From positions 19,124,643 to 19,188,642 of the forward strand of contig NC_081553.1 of assembly GCF_963082655.1 (NCBI RefSeq): a stretch of 64,000 nucleotides of DNA, given 5' to 3'. A model generated the notes under the pieces. The model searched no databases, was not told where the DNA came from, and worked only from the letters and a program-made list of their open reading frames with translations. Origin of the DNA: Stomoxys calcitrans. Lineage: Eukaryota; Arthropoda; Insecta; Diptera; Muscidae. This document shows, one piece after another, positions 36,201-46,896 of this stretch; positions within the stretch are counted from its first letter, which is position 1; every line of letters starts with the position of its first letter. The position numbers and the translations under genes are program-made.

Positions 36201-36323
36201 CTTAAGCCAGCCTTAATCTTGAAAGACGAAATGCCAACGAAATCCATATCACCTCAACCAGTACCAAATGATTCTCATTCACGAACTCTACGATCAGGAA
36301 AAACTGTGAGAATTAAAACTTAA
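33204..36323 (+). CDS. pol: Pol polyprotein: protease, reverse transcriptase, RNase H, integrase
   Basis: The frame is open from 33183 and the first ATG is at 33204, giving 1,039 codons. It lies in the -1 frame relative to gag, so it is probably made as a Gag-Pol fusion by -1 frameshifting in the 43-63 base overlap. Domains in order: aspartic protease with D45-T-G; reverse transcriptase with D283 ([11 protein letters not shown]) and Y343-I-D-D346; RNase H starting around LWVDASD (D497); integrase with zinc-binding H689, H693, C723 and C726, and catalytic D755, D814 and E850 (35 residues between the last two). All key residues are present. A basic C-terminal tail follows. The stop is 10 bases before the polypurine tract. 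Confidence 0.95.
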   Translation: MPFALLVQFDGKQLGTSSKVADECGRHISRLFIQDAESNLRYLIDTGADISVLPRRNDEKNKASNSFVLYAANNTKIRTYGTRVINCNIGLRRRFLWSFIVADVTQPIIGSDFLKHFGLLVDMKNNQLIDSTTKLKVSGFCSLQPTLSLKVIPDGPGECNSIVSDFIDVTTPSIKLPPVSHPVIHHIDTNGPVISVKARRLSPEKLKIAKDEFDYMMQLDICRPSRSPWASPLHMVPKGDGMWRPCGDYRALNKITVPDRYPVPHIHDFGYMLAGKKVFSKIDLVKAYFQIPVAEEDIPKTAVITPFGLFEFTRMPFGLTNAAQTFQRFINEVLRGLDFCFAYIDDILVASENEAEHEIHLRQIFSRLQSHGVTVNRDKCEFGKDSLIFLGYCVTQSGLVPSPERVLAIQQYNLPKTVNELSRFLGMLNFYRRFIPKAAQAQAILNSLKSGQKKNDKTPIEWTPELRNSFEECKNQLANSALLAYPVESAETSLWVDASDIGMGAVLQQLIDGEWKPLGFYSKKLSDTQTRYSAYDRELLAAYSGVKYFQHFLEGRQFCIYTDHKPLTFAFNQRHDKASPRQLRHLDFIGQHTVDIRHVPGKENITADALSRLNAISLPSSLDYSELSKDQENDEELKQLQSNPQSSNLLLKYFQISDSKTEVLCDVSTHKIRPYITPRFRKCVFDMIHNVSHAGSKATVKMISTRCVWPNMRKDISIWTKTCLRCQQAKVGRHIKSAIGQFPVPDDRFKVVSIDIVGPLPPSEGYRYCLTCIDRFTRWPEAIPLQDITAESVAKAFLSGWIARFGVPSQVVTDQGRQFESELFREFSKLLGIRVTHTTPYHPQSNGQIERWHRTLKASLMCHANPRWSMVLPIIMLGLRSSINHDLSVSPAASVYGMELTLPGEFFTESKFSKLRSDWVAQFKADMNNVKAKKVNRHGDSNIYEPNALKEAEFVFIRNDAVRASLQPPYTGPFPVLSRGAKTFVVDVNGKRKTISVDRLKPALILKDEMPTKSISPQPVPNDSHSRTLRSGKTVRIKT
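33234..33240 (+). promoter_or_regulatory. Candidate -1 frameshift site
   Basis: G-GAA-AAC sits in the gag frame six bases before the gag stop. A-site slippage AAC to AAA is easy, but the P-site step GAA to GGA is not canonical for X-XXY-YYZ. No clear downstream stem was identified. No fully canonical heptamer in the right phase was found in the overlap 33183-33246. Confidence 0.3.
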
Positions 36324-36333
36324 CGTTGTCACT

Positions 36334-36343
36334 GGGGGAGGAG
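36334..36343 (+). promoter_or_regulatory. Polypurine tract
   Basis: GGGGGAGGAG lies three bases upstream of the right LTR. This is the expected primer site for plus-strand DNA synthesis. Confidence 0.85.
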
Positions 36344-36346
36344 TAT

Positions 36347-36571
36347 TGTGGTGGCACACTTTGTGAAAATAACTTTGTTTCTTAATTTAAATATTTATCA
36401 AAGTAACCTTAGAATAATTTTATTATTTCGTAAAAACAACTTTGTTTATTATTCTGAATATTTATCACATAGGCTTAGTATAATTTTGACAATGTACAAG
36501 AAATTCATTTCTGTATAATAAAGTTTAGTTTTGAATTAGTTTTTATTACGAACACATCTATCCATTCCACA
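36347..36571 (+). repeat. Right LTR (225 bp)
   Basis: Matches the left LTR over its whole length by eye, from TGTGGTGGC to TTCCACA. AATAAA at 36517-36522 would serve polyadenylation of the element transcript. Confidence 0.95.
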
Positions 36572-36575
36572 GGTC
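36572..36575 (+). other. Target site duplication, right (GGTC)
   Basis: Matches 32200-32203 and continues into TATATGGCAGC, the interrupted family A unit. Confidence 0.9.
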
Positions 36576-37512
36576 TATATGGCAGCTATATCCAAATCTG
36601 GACAGATCTGGTCCAAATTGAAAAAGAATGTCGAGGATTCTAACACAACTAACTGTTCCAAATTTTGGCAAAATCAGACTATAAATGCGCCTTTTGTGGG
36701 CCCAAAACCTTAAATCGAGAGATCGGTCTATATGGCAGCTATATCCAAATCTCGACAGATCTGGGCCAAATTGAACAAGGATATCGAAGGTTGTATCACA
36801 ACTCGCTGTCCCAAATTTCGGCGACATCGGACAATAAATGCGCCTTTTATGGGCCCAAAACCATAAATCGAGAGATCGGTCTATATGGCAGCTATATTCA
36901 AATCTGGACCGATCTGGGTCAAATAGAAGAAGGATATCAAGGATCCAACCACAACTCACTGTTCCAAATTCCTGCAAAATTGGACAATAAATGTGCCTTT
37001 TATGGGTGCAAGACCTTAAATCGAGAGATCGGTCTATATAGCAGCTATATTCAAATCTGGACCGATCTGAGCCAAATTGAAGCCAGACATCGAGTGGCCA
37101 AACACAACTCACTGCCCCAAATTTTAGCAAAATCCGATGATAAATGTGCCTTTTATGAACCAGAAACCCTAAATCGGCGGATCGTTATAAATGACAGCTA
37201 TATCCAAATCTGAACCGATCTAGACCAAATTGAAGAAGAATGTCGAAAGGCCCAACACAACTCACTGCCCCAAATTTCAGCAAAATCCGATGATAAATGT
37301 GGCTTTTATGGGCCTAAGACCCTAAATCGTCAGATCGGTCTATATGGGGGCTATATCAAGATATAGTCCGATATAGCCCATCTTCGTACTTAACCTGCTT
37401 ATGAACAAATAAAGAATCTGTGCAAAGTTTTAGCTCAATACCGCTACTTTTAAAGCCTGTACCATTATTTCAAGGCGGATGGACATGTCTAGATCGTCTT
37501 CGATTTAAAGAT

Positions 37513-38512
37513 TAATACGGCCCCCGCTTTACAGCTTCACCACACTGTTCGCCAGGCAGTCAAACAATGTGTAAATGGTTACAAGTGGCAAAGCAAAAGG
37601 GACTTTTAGCCGCCTTCAAAACAGCAGCAACAACAATAACTACGGCCCAAAGCCGGCAGTTGAGGATATTCTGTCGTTGCCTTCCAAAACCAAGTCCGCA
37701 CAAAAAAGGGGTATATGGAGGGAATCTTAAAGAGAGGTGATTGGCGAATGGGTACTAAGTGCACGGGAAACAATGGAAAATAATGGAATTAGAAAAGTAA
37801 CCAATGGATGCACGACTGATTCATTTAAAGTTGCTAACAACATACACACACGCACATCTACCCTTTCATCCCTATACACCCACCCACACACACACACACA
37901 CTCCCATTCACCCACTCAAATGGCATGAGATTCTCTCACTAAACAATTGTAGCATACTCGGCAAACAATAATCAAGTCATTGTCATCGCTTTACAGATAA
38001 CAAATCTCGACATGGGACACTTTGAACGAGCCAGAACCATGGTTTTCAGCTAATGGCCGTCTTTTTTCACAAGAACAAGGAAACAGAGCGGTTAATTTCC
38101 TTGACTTAGCCCGTAAACACAACATCAGGGCATAATAAAGCAAATTGACAACTAGCGACATTTCTACGCATTGTGCGGATCAGAGCAACAACCAAGAAGG
38201 CAAGGAGTTTGTAGTTGAAAATTAAATTCTACAGTTTCATTGGGGCGTATGAGTGTTAATGAGCAAAGTTCGATATAAAATCGAAACGTAGTACTAAAAG
38301 ACTCAATGTGCTCTACTTACATTTCACTCAATTTCATTAAAAGTTGGAGTGTGGCGAGATAAGTTTCTGAAACCTAAAACCTAGTTTCTATAAAAATGAC
38401 ATTTAGGGAAAATTTCTAAAGAAATATAACTTTTATAAAAAATTTCCATAGAAAGTAATTTTTGAAAAAATTTCCCATAAAACTTAAATTTTGATAAAAT
38501 TTACAATAAAAG
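37513..38512. other. Unassigned sequence with an AC microsatellite
   Basis: AC repeats at about 37886-37902. No coding, RNA or dispersed-repeat signal recognised. The 38400-38512 part is AT-rich with repeated AAATTTCTATAAAA-like motifs. Confidence 0.4.
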
Positions 38513-39245
38513 GAAATTTTTCTGTGTTCCTTATAGACTCAAAAACGGCTGAACCGATTTTCTTGAAATTTTCACAGATGATGCATAATGATCCCGTGGT
38601 GAAAATAGGGTACTACATTATTTGATATCTGAAGGAGGGCGAACCCTCCCCCTTACCCTAGTTTTCAGAAACGCCAGATCTCGGAGATGGGTAGTGCGGT
38701 TTAAGCGAAATTTAAAAAATTGTTTAAAAATTTGATATCCAAATTTCGGAAAGGGTACCTAGGGGGGCCGCTCAAATGAAAGGTATTTAGGATAGGAAAA
38801 CGCATCTTATATCCAACTGTCGGACCATCCGATAGGGGGACCACCCCAACCCCCAAAACACCCCTAAATCGGGCATATTTACCGACCATGGCAGTATGGG
38901 ACTTAAATGAAAGGTATTTGCGAGTAGAATATTAAAAGTTGGAATCTAATATCCAAATGTGGGACCACGTTTCTGGGGGTCCACCCCTTCCCCAAAACAC
39001 CCCCCAAACAGGGCTTACTTGCAGACCATATGAATATAGGGCTTAAATAAAAGGTATTTGAGTGTAGAATTCGAATCTGATATCCAAATATGGGACCAAG
39101 TGTTTGGGGGGCCGCCTCTCCCCGAAAACTCCCCCCCAGTGGACAAATTTACGACCATAGCAATATGGGGCTCAAATTGTATTTTAGAGAAGAGCACGAT
39201 GCTGATAACTTTTTAGGGCCAAGTGTCTGGGGGAACACCTCGCCT
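38513..39245 (+). mobile_element. Family C element (Helitron-like), 5' portion
   Basis: Begins near TTTTTCTGTGTTCCTTATAG, followed by AACGGCTGAACCGATTTTCT, GGAGGGCGAACCCTCCCC and CGCCAGATCTCGGAGATGGG, the family's 5' region. Units of about 130 bp follow (ATGGGACTTAAATGAAAGG, GGGGACCACCCC), and the copy stops about 39245. No CTAG end is present. Confidence 0.65.
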
Positions 39246-39436
39246 CGATTTAAGACTGTATCGCTGACAACGGTGTCTCACATACAACCTCAAGTGTAGT
39301 CGCAGGTATTCTCTGTCAAACCAGTTATCTTCAAAACCAGTTAGGTTTTCGTCGTTTCTTTTATGGTATGAGCAACTCGTGGCTTCTTTTCACTATGCCA
39401 ATGACTAAAGTGTCAAAGCTGTAATGCCCACCTCAT

Positions 39437-39655
39437 GCTTGACCTGTGTCCTCAAGTTAGAATGTCTGGCTACGACGCTAAAAACCAGGGTTCGATTTTT
39501 GGCGAGAACCTCAAAAAACAAGTTTTTAGCTGTGGCTTTCTTCTCTCAACGCTGGTGGTACATGTGGTGTCGCTTTGTGACATGCCGTATCGAACAGCAC
39601 TCATTGATATGAGAGAAGTATCCCCTCTGTTCCATAGGCAAATTTGCATTGCCCT
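39437..39655 (+). mobile_element. tRNA-derived SINE, degraded copy
   Basis: Recognised by GACGCTAAAAACCAGGGTTC with box B GGTTCGATTTT, GGCGAGAACCTC, CAACGCTGGTGGTACATG and GAGAGAAGTATCCCC in family order. Box A is not clear. Confidence 0.5.
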
Positions 39656-40937
39656 AAAAGAAATTGTTCTCATCGCCATGTCTATTCCAAAACATCACGT
39701 TCCTGTTGCAAAGTCCTTCAATGACTCTTATTTTCCATCGGATTAAGGACCCTATGCAAGCCTATGGCCAGTTTATATAGTGATCAGCATCTGGTTTATC
39801 AATGCGCCCTTGAATGTTGTACTTTAGGTGTAAATTTTTTTTCACGATAACTCCTAACTATTTGAATTTTTCGGGTGGTCCTCGTGACTTAGAAGATTGG
39901 GGGCTCTTTAAGCCATACTTTACCAAGGAAGCAAGCCTTGAAAGAGGTAAAATGGACCTCCCGCCACTTCCACATATCCTTTACTCTCCTTAACTTAAAT
40001 TTTTAACTCATGTGAATGCAACATCTCACTGACTGCCAATTAAACTCCCTAAAAGTAGGCAATATTTTCAGTAATTATCCACTCTTAACTACCTACCTAC
40101 ATAGATTGATTCAAATACTTCTTTCATGACCAACAACAATAACAAAGCAATTGAATTAAATTTTAATGTGAGAACTTTTTAAATTTTGTCTAAAAATTAA
40201 TTTCACTCCATTTACAAAGTCGAAAACCTTTTGTCATTTTCTGCATACAAAAACAATTGTGTTTTTTTGCTACCGCCCGCCACTGCTGCTTGGTAGACGG
40301 ACGCACCAGTTGTGTTGGCTTCATTGATTGTCATCACCTTTGGCATGACAGACTTGTTCCTGGAGATACTGAAAAATAATGGGTCGACGAGTTTGAGTTG
40401 AATGTATGCGTGGGTTTATGCTGCGCCCTGAATGGCTGGCGTGATACTTGAAAATGCGTGCGTATGTCGCCATTGCCATCGGAGCATCTGAGCGCCTTAG
40501 TCTGTACAACGTTTGTCATTGTCTGCTTGATTGTTTTGTGAATTTAATTAGGTTGCTGGGTTGCTTTCCATTTTCATCAGAATTGAAATTGAATTATGCT
40601 CCAGACTGTTCAGCACCATTAGCAAGAAGTGCCAAGGAGCCAGACACAAACACACACACACACACACACGGGCGCGTAAGAGGTGTTATAAGCCCTAGCG
40701 GCTTCGTTTTAAAAGGAGAAAAAAAAGAGTGTTTTTGAAAAATTAGCACGCAACGGCTACAGAAGCGGCACTCACATCTTTGGTACAATAACTTTGTCCT
40801 GTTTTACACAAAAAAAAACGAAGAAAAAAATCACATTTCATTTTCTTTATCATCAAACAAAGAAGCTGAGATTTCTTTCCATGACATGCAGCACAGAATT
40901 GAGGAGGCATTTTCAACTCCACATGCCATTTGAAACA
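39656..40937. other. Unassigned sequence with an AC microsatellite
   Basis: AC run at about 40645-40668. Short frames only; I see nothing that supports a gene or known repeat. Confidence 0.4.
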
Positions 40938-41890
40938 TGTGGCAAAATAAAAATCTTCTTTCGCTATTAGGGGGCAGGCGGACGAATAGAAAGACAGACG
41001 GACGACAAAAAAAAATAAAAAAAGCCAGGTGGACGGATAGTCATACAAAGATCAAACGGATGAACAGACTTTCGAAGAGACAGAAGGAATGGCAGACAAA
41101 CGGACGGACGGACAAAAGGACTAACGAAGGACGGTCGGACGAAAGGACTGACGGTCGAAAGGACGGATGAAAGGACGGACGGAAACAAGTGGCAAAATAA
41201 CAATCTTCTTTCGCTATTAGGGGGCAGGCGGACGAAAGAAAGACAGATGGACGACAAAAAAAAAATTAAGAAAGACAGGTGGACGGATAGTCATACAAAG
41301 ATCAAACGGATGAACAGACTTTCGAAGAGACAGAAGGAATGGCAGACAAACGGACGGACGGACAAAAGGACTAACGAAAGGACTGTCGGACGAAAGGACT
41401 GACGGTCGAAAGAACGGATGAAAGGACTGACGGACGAAAGGACCGAAGGACGAAGGGACCGAAAAAAGGGCGGATATACGAAAGGACGGACGAACAGACG
41501 GGCGGGCATACGAAAGGACGGAGGGAGGAAGTGACGGGAGGGAGGGACGGGAGGGACGGGAGGGAGGGACGGGAGGGAGAGATGGGAGGGAGGGACGGGA
41601 GGGAGGGACGGGAGGGTGGGACGGGAGGGAGGGACGGGAGGGAGGGACGGGAGGGAGGGACGGAAGGGAGTGACGGGAGGGAGGGACGGGAGGGAGGGAC
41701 GGGAGGGAGGGACGGGAGGGAGGGACGGGAGGGAGGAAGGGAGGGAGGAACGGAGCGTATGGAAGGTCAGAAGAAAGCACGGACGGACGTAAAACCGGAT
41801 AGAACCATGGATGAAAGGGCGGACGGACGTAAAACCGGATAGAACCATGGATGAAAGGGCGGACGGTCTGATGGACGGACAGGTAGACTT
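40938..41890 (+). repeat. GGAC-rich tandem duplication and GGGA satellite
   Basis: A segment beginning GGCAAAATAA and carrying ATTAGGGGGCAGGCGGACGA occurs twice with 250 bp spacing (GGGGCAGGCG at 40971 and 41221). Both copies run into GGACGGACGGAC-type repeats. From 41525 to 41760 the sequence is a 13-bp GACGGGAGGGAGG array. After it, a 44-bp block (GGACGGACGTAAAACCGGAT) is repeated near 41780 and 41821. Long proline-rich minus-strand frames across this area are repeat artefacts. Confidence 0.85.
41525..41760 (+). repeat. 13-bp GGGA minisatellite with G-quadruplex potential
   Basis: About 17 units of GACGGGAGGGAGG. Every unit and its neighbour supply four runs of three Gs with loops of one to two bases on the plus strand, a textbook quadruplex pattern. 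Confidence 0.85.
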
Positions 41891-43134
41891 TGTTGCGGGT
41901 GGATAGACATACGGACAGGTAGTCAAATGGCTTTAACGACATGACTTTAAGGATGGACAGAAAAAACTTATGGACTGACTGGTGGGAATAATACAAACCT
42001 ATAGGAAACATTTTTACGACACAGGGAGGAACGGAGGGAGGGACGAAGAAATACAGATGGGTAGATAGGTAAACGTATGAATCAAGAAACGGAAGCGCAT
42101 TGCTACAGGCAAAAGTTGTAGAGGATAAGTAGCGGAAAAACATTCAAACCGACCAGTGAGATAATCAACATGGCTAGAATAATAAGCATGTACAGAATTA
42201 ACCTCCCCCAACTACAATAGAGGGTTTACAATATTCGTCATTGCCTTCTAATTTAGTCTTCCCTAAGGTAAATCTTTGCTTGTGCTACCAAAGACATTGT
42301 ATAAGAAAGGATATTTGCATGAGAAAAGAAATAAAAATGTCCTTTATTTTCGTTATTTCTTCTTTTTTTTGAAGACAACACAAAGCACATGTTTAAGGAC
42401 ACACTTGTTTGTAGGCACCTATGAGACAATGTGAAAACTGAAGATGCCTTCTTGGAGTTGAAGTTTTATTTTTTTTTTTATTTTATTTTGGTTTTAATTG
42501 AGAAAAGGATGTGGAACACACACACACACTCTCATCCTAGCGGACATCCAGACTTACTAGAAATGCTTGCCTAGTATTACAAAAGAACCAAAACAAAAAT
42601 GCACTTCATTACATAGTAGATGTTTTGCAAAGCGAAACACAATTTACACATATACCCTTATCCCTACACATGTATGTGTGTGTGTGTGTGTTTACCTTCA
42701 CATCCATATGTGTGATGAACTAAAAGTGTCTACTTCAAGTAAGTGGAAGTGTCGCGTCGCACAGTGATTATAATTGCAGAGTCAAATGAAAATTTCTCTA
42801 CCTTTTAATTAAACTAATAAACTGTTTGGCACTTGAATGGATCAATTTAGGGATGAACTAATTTAGTGGGTTTTTTATTAAAACTTTTAAAATTAAGCAG
42901 CAAATTACAAGCTACACATCTCGAATAGTAAAACAAGAATAATTGCAGGCATAATAGAAATAGAAATGTAAAATGTTAGAACATTTCATTGACATTTGGT
43001 CTTTGAAAAAAACTACAATGAATAATTGTTTTTAGAGATAGATACAGAGAAGACAAATCATAGAAATAAAAAAACATTTGATATATGTAAGCAAAAAACT
43101 CTTAGAAAATGGAACCAATTTCTTTGAAACTGGA
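41891..43134. other. Unassigned sequence with small microsatellites
   Basis: AC at about 42517-42530 and TG at about 42673-42691; T-run near 42470. No gene or dispersed repeat recognised. Confidence 0.4.
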
Positions 43135-43523
43135 AAAAATTCATTTGGGCGCCATATTGTCATGGTTAGTACATTTGTCCTCTTTGGGAGGTGTTTTTTG
43201 GGTAGGTGCGGTCTCCCAAATACTTGGTTCAACATTTCGATATCAGATTCGTATTTTATTCCCAAATACCTTTTATTTGCACCCCACATTGCCATGGGTC
43301 AGTAAATAAGTCCTATTTGGGGGTTCCGAAAGTAGGTACCAATTTCGTGCTCTACTTCCAAATACCTTTCATTTGAAAGCCATATTGCCATGGTCGGTAG
43401 ATATGTACGATTTAAAGCTGTGTTGGGGGGTGGGGTGGTCCCCCCAAACACTTATTCCTGGAAAAATATCTGCATCGTGCTCTACTCTCAAATATCATTT
43501 ATTTGAACCACATATTGCCATTG
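43135..43523 (-). mobile_element. Family C element, part 1 (interrupted by a LINE)
   Basis: Three 130-bp units with CCATATTGCCATGGTC and AAATACCTTTCATTTGA motifs. It is cut at 43523, where the LINE poly(A) end begins. The 5' end of this or another C copy resumes at 46708. Confidence 0.65.
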
Positions 43524-44650
43524 TTTTTTTTTTTTTTGTTAGCCAACACGTAGGGGATGTCTCCTATGAATGCAGTGCATTGCGTTGGCGAGAGGACATT
43601 AGAAATTGGAGGGGGGGAAAAGGATGTAGTGCTTATTGACATTTGTCTTAAATCTTTGGATATCAAAGTGGGTGGGAAAAACATTAGCCGTAATTCGATT
43701 CTACATACGAACGATTCGGGCGAAATGAGAATTCTCTCTATAATGCATTGTGCGGTCCGCTGGCCAATCAACTACAAACGGGTGTGAGTTCCTGGAATGT
43801 CTAGTATCCCTGACATACATCCTTACATCAGGAATAAGAAGACGAATATCAGACGAACACACACCATGAAAGTACCGATAGAACAGCGCCAAACAACCCA
43901 CGTTGTGACGATGATGAGGGGAGGCAATAGACTTGGATAGCCCACTGTACCCAATCAACGCAATCGCTCTCCTCTGTAAACGGTCCGGTAGCTCCAGGGA
44001 TGATTTTGAAGCTCCAGTCCATACATGTGAGTTGTGCTCCATTTTCGGCCTTATAAAAGTGGTGTAGATGTTAAGAAGATCAGACTGAGTGAAGTAATTC
44101 TTACACCGTTTAAGGAGGCCTAAACACTTGAATGCTTCTTTCGACACTTCGAATACATGTTAAGCCCAACGGACATCACTTTGTATTTTCATGCCCAGAA
44201 TATCAAGAGCTTTTGATTGCTCAACATCTACACCGTTGGTAGACAAAGATGATCGTAATGGGTCAGCGAATCGTTTGTGTGACAACAAGCAGGACTGAGT
44301 CTTATGTGCATTAAAATCTACTCGATTTATTCGACCCCACTCAGATATGGCCAGCAAATCCTGGCAGAGTGTATCACCCTTAACCCGCCTCTTGCCCTCA
44401 TTATCTCGAAGACTCGGCCTATGGTCGAATGAGTACGAATGACAGAGATTACTGTCATCCGCAGATGTCTGACCCAACACATCTTTGATGAAAATTAGAA
44501 AAACAGAAGGAGAAAGAACAGAGTCCTGGGGTACACCTGCGATCAATTTATGTTCATTGGATGAGAACCCATCTATAACGACTCGAATAGTGCGATCTCT
44601 GAGAAAGTTCGAAATATATCGAACGAAGCCATTACCCACACTATATGCGA

Positions 44651-44992
44651 CAAGCTTTGATAGTAGTGCACCGTGCCAGACCCTATCAAATGCCTTGGAG
44701 ATATCCAGAGCCACAACCTTAGTCTCACCAAACTGGTGGATTGAGCGAATCTAACGTTCCGACCGAAGTGCCATGAGGTCGCCCGTAGATCGAACAAAGC
44801 CATTACTGACACCAAATGCGACAAGCTTTGATAGTAGTGCACCGTGCCAGACCCTATCAAATGCCTTGGAGATATCCAGAGCCACAACCTTACTCTCACC
44901 ACACTGGTAGATTGAGCGACTCCAACATTCCGACAGAAGTGCCATGAGGTCTCCCGTAGAGCGATTTCTGTTGGTCGCTAAGAAGGCCATTA
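44651..44992 (-). repeat. 171-bp tandem duplication inside the LINE reverse transcriptase
   Basis: CAAGCTTTGATAGTAGTGCA occurs at 44651 and 44822. The 171-bp period is 57 codons, so RT motif A (ALDISKAFDRVWH) is encoded twice in one frame. One copy keeps a TGG codon where the other has TAG (44751-44753). Confidence 0.85.
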
Positions 44993-46006
44993 GACTCTAA
45001 ATACCTCACAAGATGGTTATTGACCATGCTCTCCATGACCTTGGGGAGAGCGGAGCATATCGCAATTGGCCGATAATTCGCAGGGTTGTTTTCCTCATCC
45101 TTCTTGGGTATTGGCTGAACGTTCGCAACCTTCCAACGCGCCGGGAAGACTCCCGCACGATAGGCAAGGTTGAAAAGGTTGTGTAATGGACGAGCGAGCA
45201 TCGAAGAACACTTGCGTAAGACAAGTGTTAATATGCCATCCGGGCTCGGGGATTTATTTACGTCTAGATTTTCAAGACCCCTTTTAACTCCACGAGTTTG
45301 AAAAAAGATTTGGGGCATGATGGCAGACACATCTTCGATTGAGGGGAGTGGTTGATTGCTATCCGACAGTGAAGAATTTCTCGCAAACATGGCAGCCAGC
45401 AGGTTAGCCTTATCAACCGGGTCAGTGAACGTTTGATCGTCCTTAACAAGAGTTGGAATAGGTGAAGAACTACCCTTTACTCTTTTCACGAACGACCAAA
45501 AGCTCTTACTTCCTCGTGTCGAAGCAAGAACCTTAGTACGCAGACGCTGTTCGTAAAGAAATTGTTCGCACCTAAGCACATTGGCACACGAAGATCTTGC
45601 CTGTTTGCGCAGCAGTTTAGAATTTTCATTTTTATCCAAGCACCAATTCCTGAATGTAACCTCTTTCGATCTGACCGCATCTCTGCATGTCTGGTTAAAC
45701 CAACTTTTGTTGTCTAATTTACCCGTTATAGTCTTAACTGGAATAAATGTCCTCATTTCATTTAAAATTATCTTCTCAATCATTTCAGCGGTAGCATTTA
45801 TATCGTCATCTAGAAAACATAGTTTCCAATTAAAATGCTGAAAGAATCCATTGAGCTCAGCCCAAGGTGCTTTTTCGTATAAAAATATTGACCGCTTCTG
45901 GACTGGTGAGGACGTAGTACGCAGAGCAGAATACGAAAAACATGCTGAAACAAAGCAGTGATCGGAGTTACCAAGAGGTAAAGTAAAAAAAAGGTCAGGA
46001 GTATTA

Positions 46007-46232
46007 TTGGGTTGCCCAAAAAGTAATTGCGGATTTTTTAAAAGAAAGTAAATGCATTTTTTATAAAACTTAGAATGAACTTTAATCAAATATACTTTTT
46101 TACACTTTTTTCTAAAGCAAGCTAAAAGTAACAGCTGATAACTGACAGAAGAAACAATGCAATTACAGAGTCACAAGCTGTGAAAAAATTTGTCAACGCC
46201 GACTATATGAAAAATCCGCAATTACTTTTTGG
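46007..46232 (-). mobile_element. Mariner-type MITE copy 4, right end lost
   Basis: The left end is complete after TA (46005-46006), but the right terminus stops at TTACTTTTTGG and the last nine bases plus TA are missing. The flanking LINE protein also lacks the segment between FELF and the LPLGNSDHC region, so a deletion removed the MITE end with adjoining LINE sequence. Confidence 0.8.
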
Positions 46233-46707
46233 TGAAAAGCTCAAAGTATTGGCCCTCAGGAGTCGTATGTCTCGAATGGAAAAGCCAGAAGGAGTTGTCG
46301 ACATTGAAATCCCCAGCGCCAATGATTTCACTGCCCGGAAAATCCTCCAAAATATTTGTAATGTAATTAGAAAGGGCGTCAAAGCCGTTCATGAAAGCCT
46401 CCCTTTCTGAGTTTGGACTTCTATATAAAAATCCGAAGTGCAGTATATGTGATCCAATCCCGAATTTAACCCAAAGGAAATTTAATTCTGCATCCTATGT
46501 GCCCAGGTGTTGTCGTCTTTGGAACACTACGTGATCACGTACATATACCACGAGGCCTCTGTGCAATATAAAAAGAGACAGAGTGTGGTACCCAGGGATG
46601 TGAAAATTCTGTGGGTCTGAAACCTCACGAACCTGGGTCTCACAAAGAGTTAGAATGTTAGGACGGTGAAAATGAATATGTGCATGCACCGCAAAGAAAT
46701 TCGCCGT

Positions 46708-46894
46708 TTCTGAAAATTAGGGTAAAGGGGAGAGTCCGCTCCCCCTTCAGATATCAAAAATGTAGTACCCTATTTTTGCCAAATCACTATGCGCCATCTG
46801 TGAAAATTTCAAGAAAATCATTTCAGCCGCTTTTGAGACTATAAAGAAGAGACAACCAAACAAACCAAGAAAAAAACACAAATTGATTTTTATA
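46708..46894 (-). mobile_element. Family C element, part 2 (5' end)
   Basis: Reads GTTTCTGAAAATTAGGG, GTCCGCTCCCCCTTCAGATA and TCATTTCAGCCGCTTTTGAG, the same 5' region as at 38513 and at 63800-63990 in the same orientation. About 130 bp expected between this and 43523 is missing, so the LINE insertion was accompanied by a deletion. Confidence 0.6.
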
Positions 46895-46896
46895 TA

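Larger units (their letters stand above)
32204..36571 (+). mobile_element. Intact Ty3/Gypsy LTR retrotransposon, CsRn1/Kabuki-like
   Basis: This 4,368-bp element has the order LTR, primer site, gag, pol (protease, RT, RNase H, integrase), polypurine tract, LTR. The LTRs appear identical over 225 bp, both reading frames are uninterrupted and the 4-bp target duplication is perfect, so it inserted recently. Integrase after RNase H defines Ty3/Gypsy. A tRNA-Trp primer site and a C-X2-H-X9-C-X3-C Gag finger are features I associate with the CsRn1 clade known from flukes and insects. There is no envelope frame. Clade assignment is by motif and not by phylogeny. Confidence 0.9.
31258..37512 (+). mobile_element. 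Family A element, both ends truncated, hosting the LTR retrotransposon
   Basis: Starts inside a unit (AATAAATGCGCTTTTATGG) and ends within the tail at about 37512 (GACATGTCTAGATCGTCTTC), lacking both family termini. The units are unusually long open frames on both strands: 36558-37130 minus and 36665-37213 plus each run through several 51-codon periods. The LTR element at 32204-36571 splits one unit exactly within ATCGGTCTATATGG. Removing it and one GGTC restores the unit. Confidence 0.8.
43524..46707 (-). pseudogene. APE-type LINE (Jockey/CR1-like), 5'-truncated and broken
   Basis: Transcribed on the minus strand. From 46700 downwards: endonuclease (RPNILTLCETQV; IPGYHTLSLF; GAGDFNVDNSFWLFHS), then a MITE with a local deletion, then LPLGNSDHC and the linker. 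Reverse transcriptase follows with NPANYRPIAICSALPKVME, ALDISKAFDRVWH, AGVPQDSVLSP and ADDSNLCHSY. The C-terminal part ends in NKHYI near 43610. A run of 16 T at 43523-43538 is the poly(A) tail. Defects: an in-frame 171-bp duplication, a frameshift near 44990, stops near 44751 and 44160, glycine to aspartate in motif B and a deletion before ADD. The copy is dead. Confidence 0.8.

Noticed and set aside
33204..36323. Envelope gene or errantivirus status for the LTR element
   Set aside because: Pol ends 10 bases before the polypurine tract, which leaves no room for a third frame.
36558..37213. 190- and 182-codon frames on opposite strands as real genes
   Set aside because: Both lie in family A units and are open because units lack stops at a 51-codon period; other copies have stops. 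Kept only as a weak finding.
41217..42143. 308-codon minus-strand proline-rich frame and its 211-codon companion
   Set aside because: It translates the GGAC/GGGA satellites; other frames over the same tract are also open. No domain, start context or conservation evidence.
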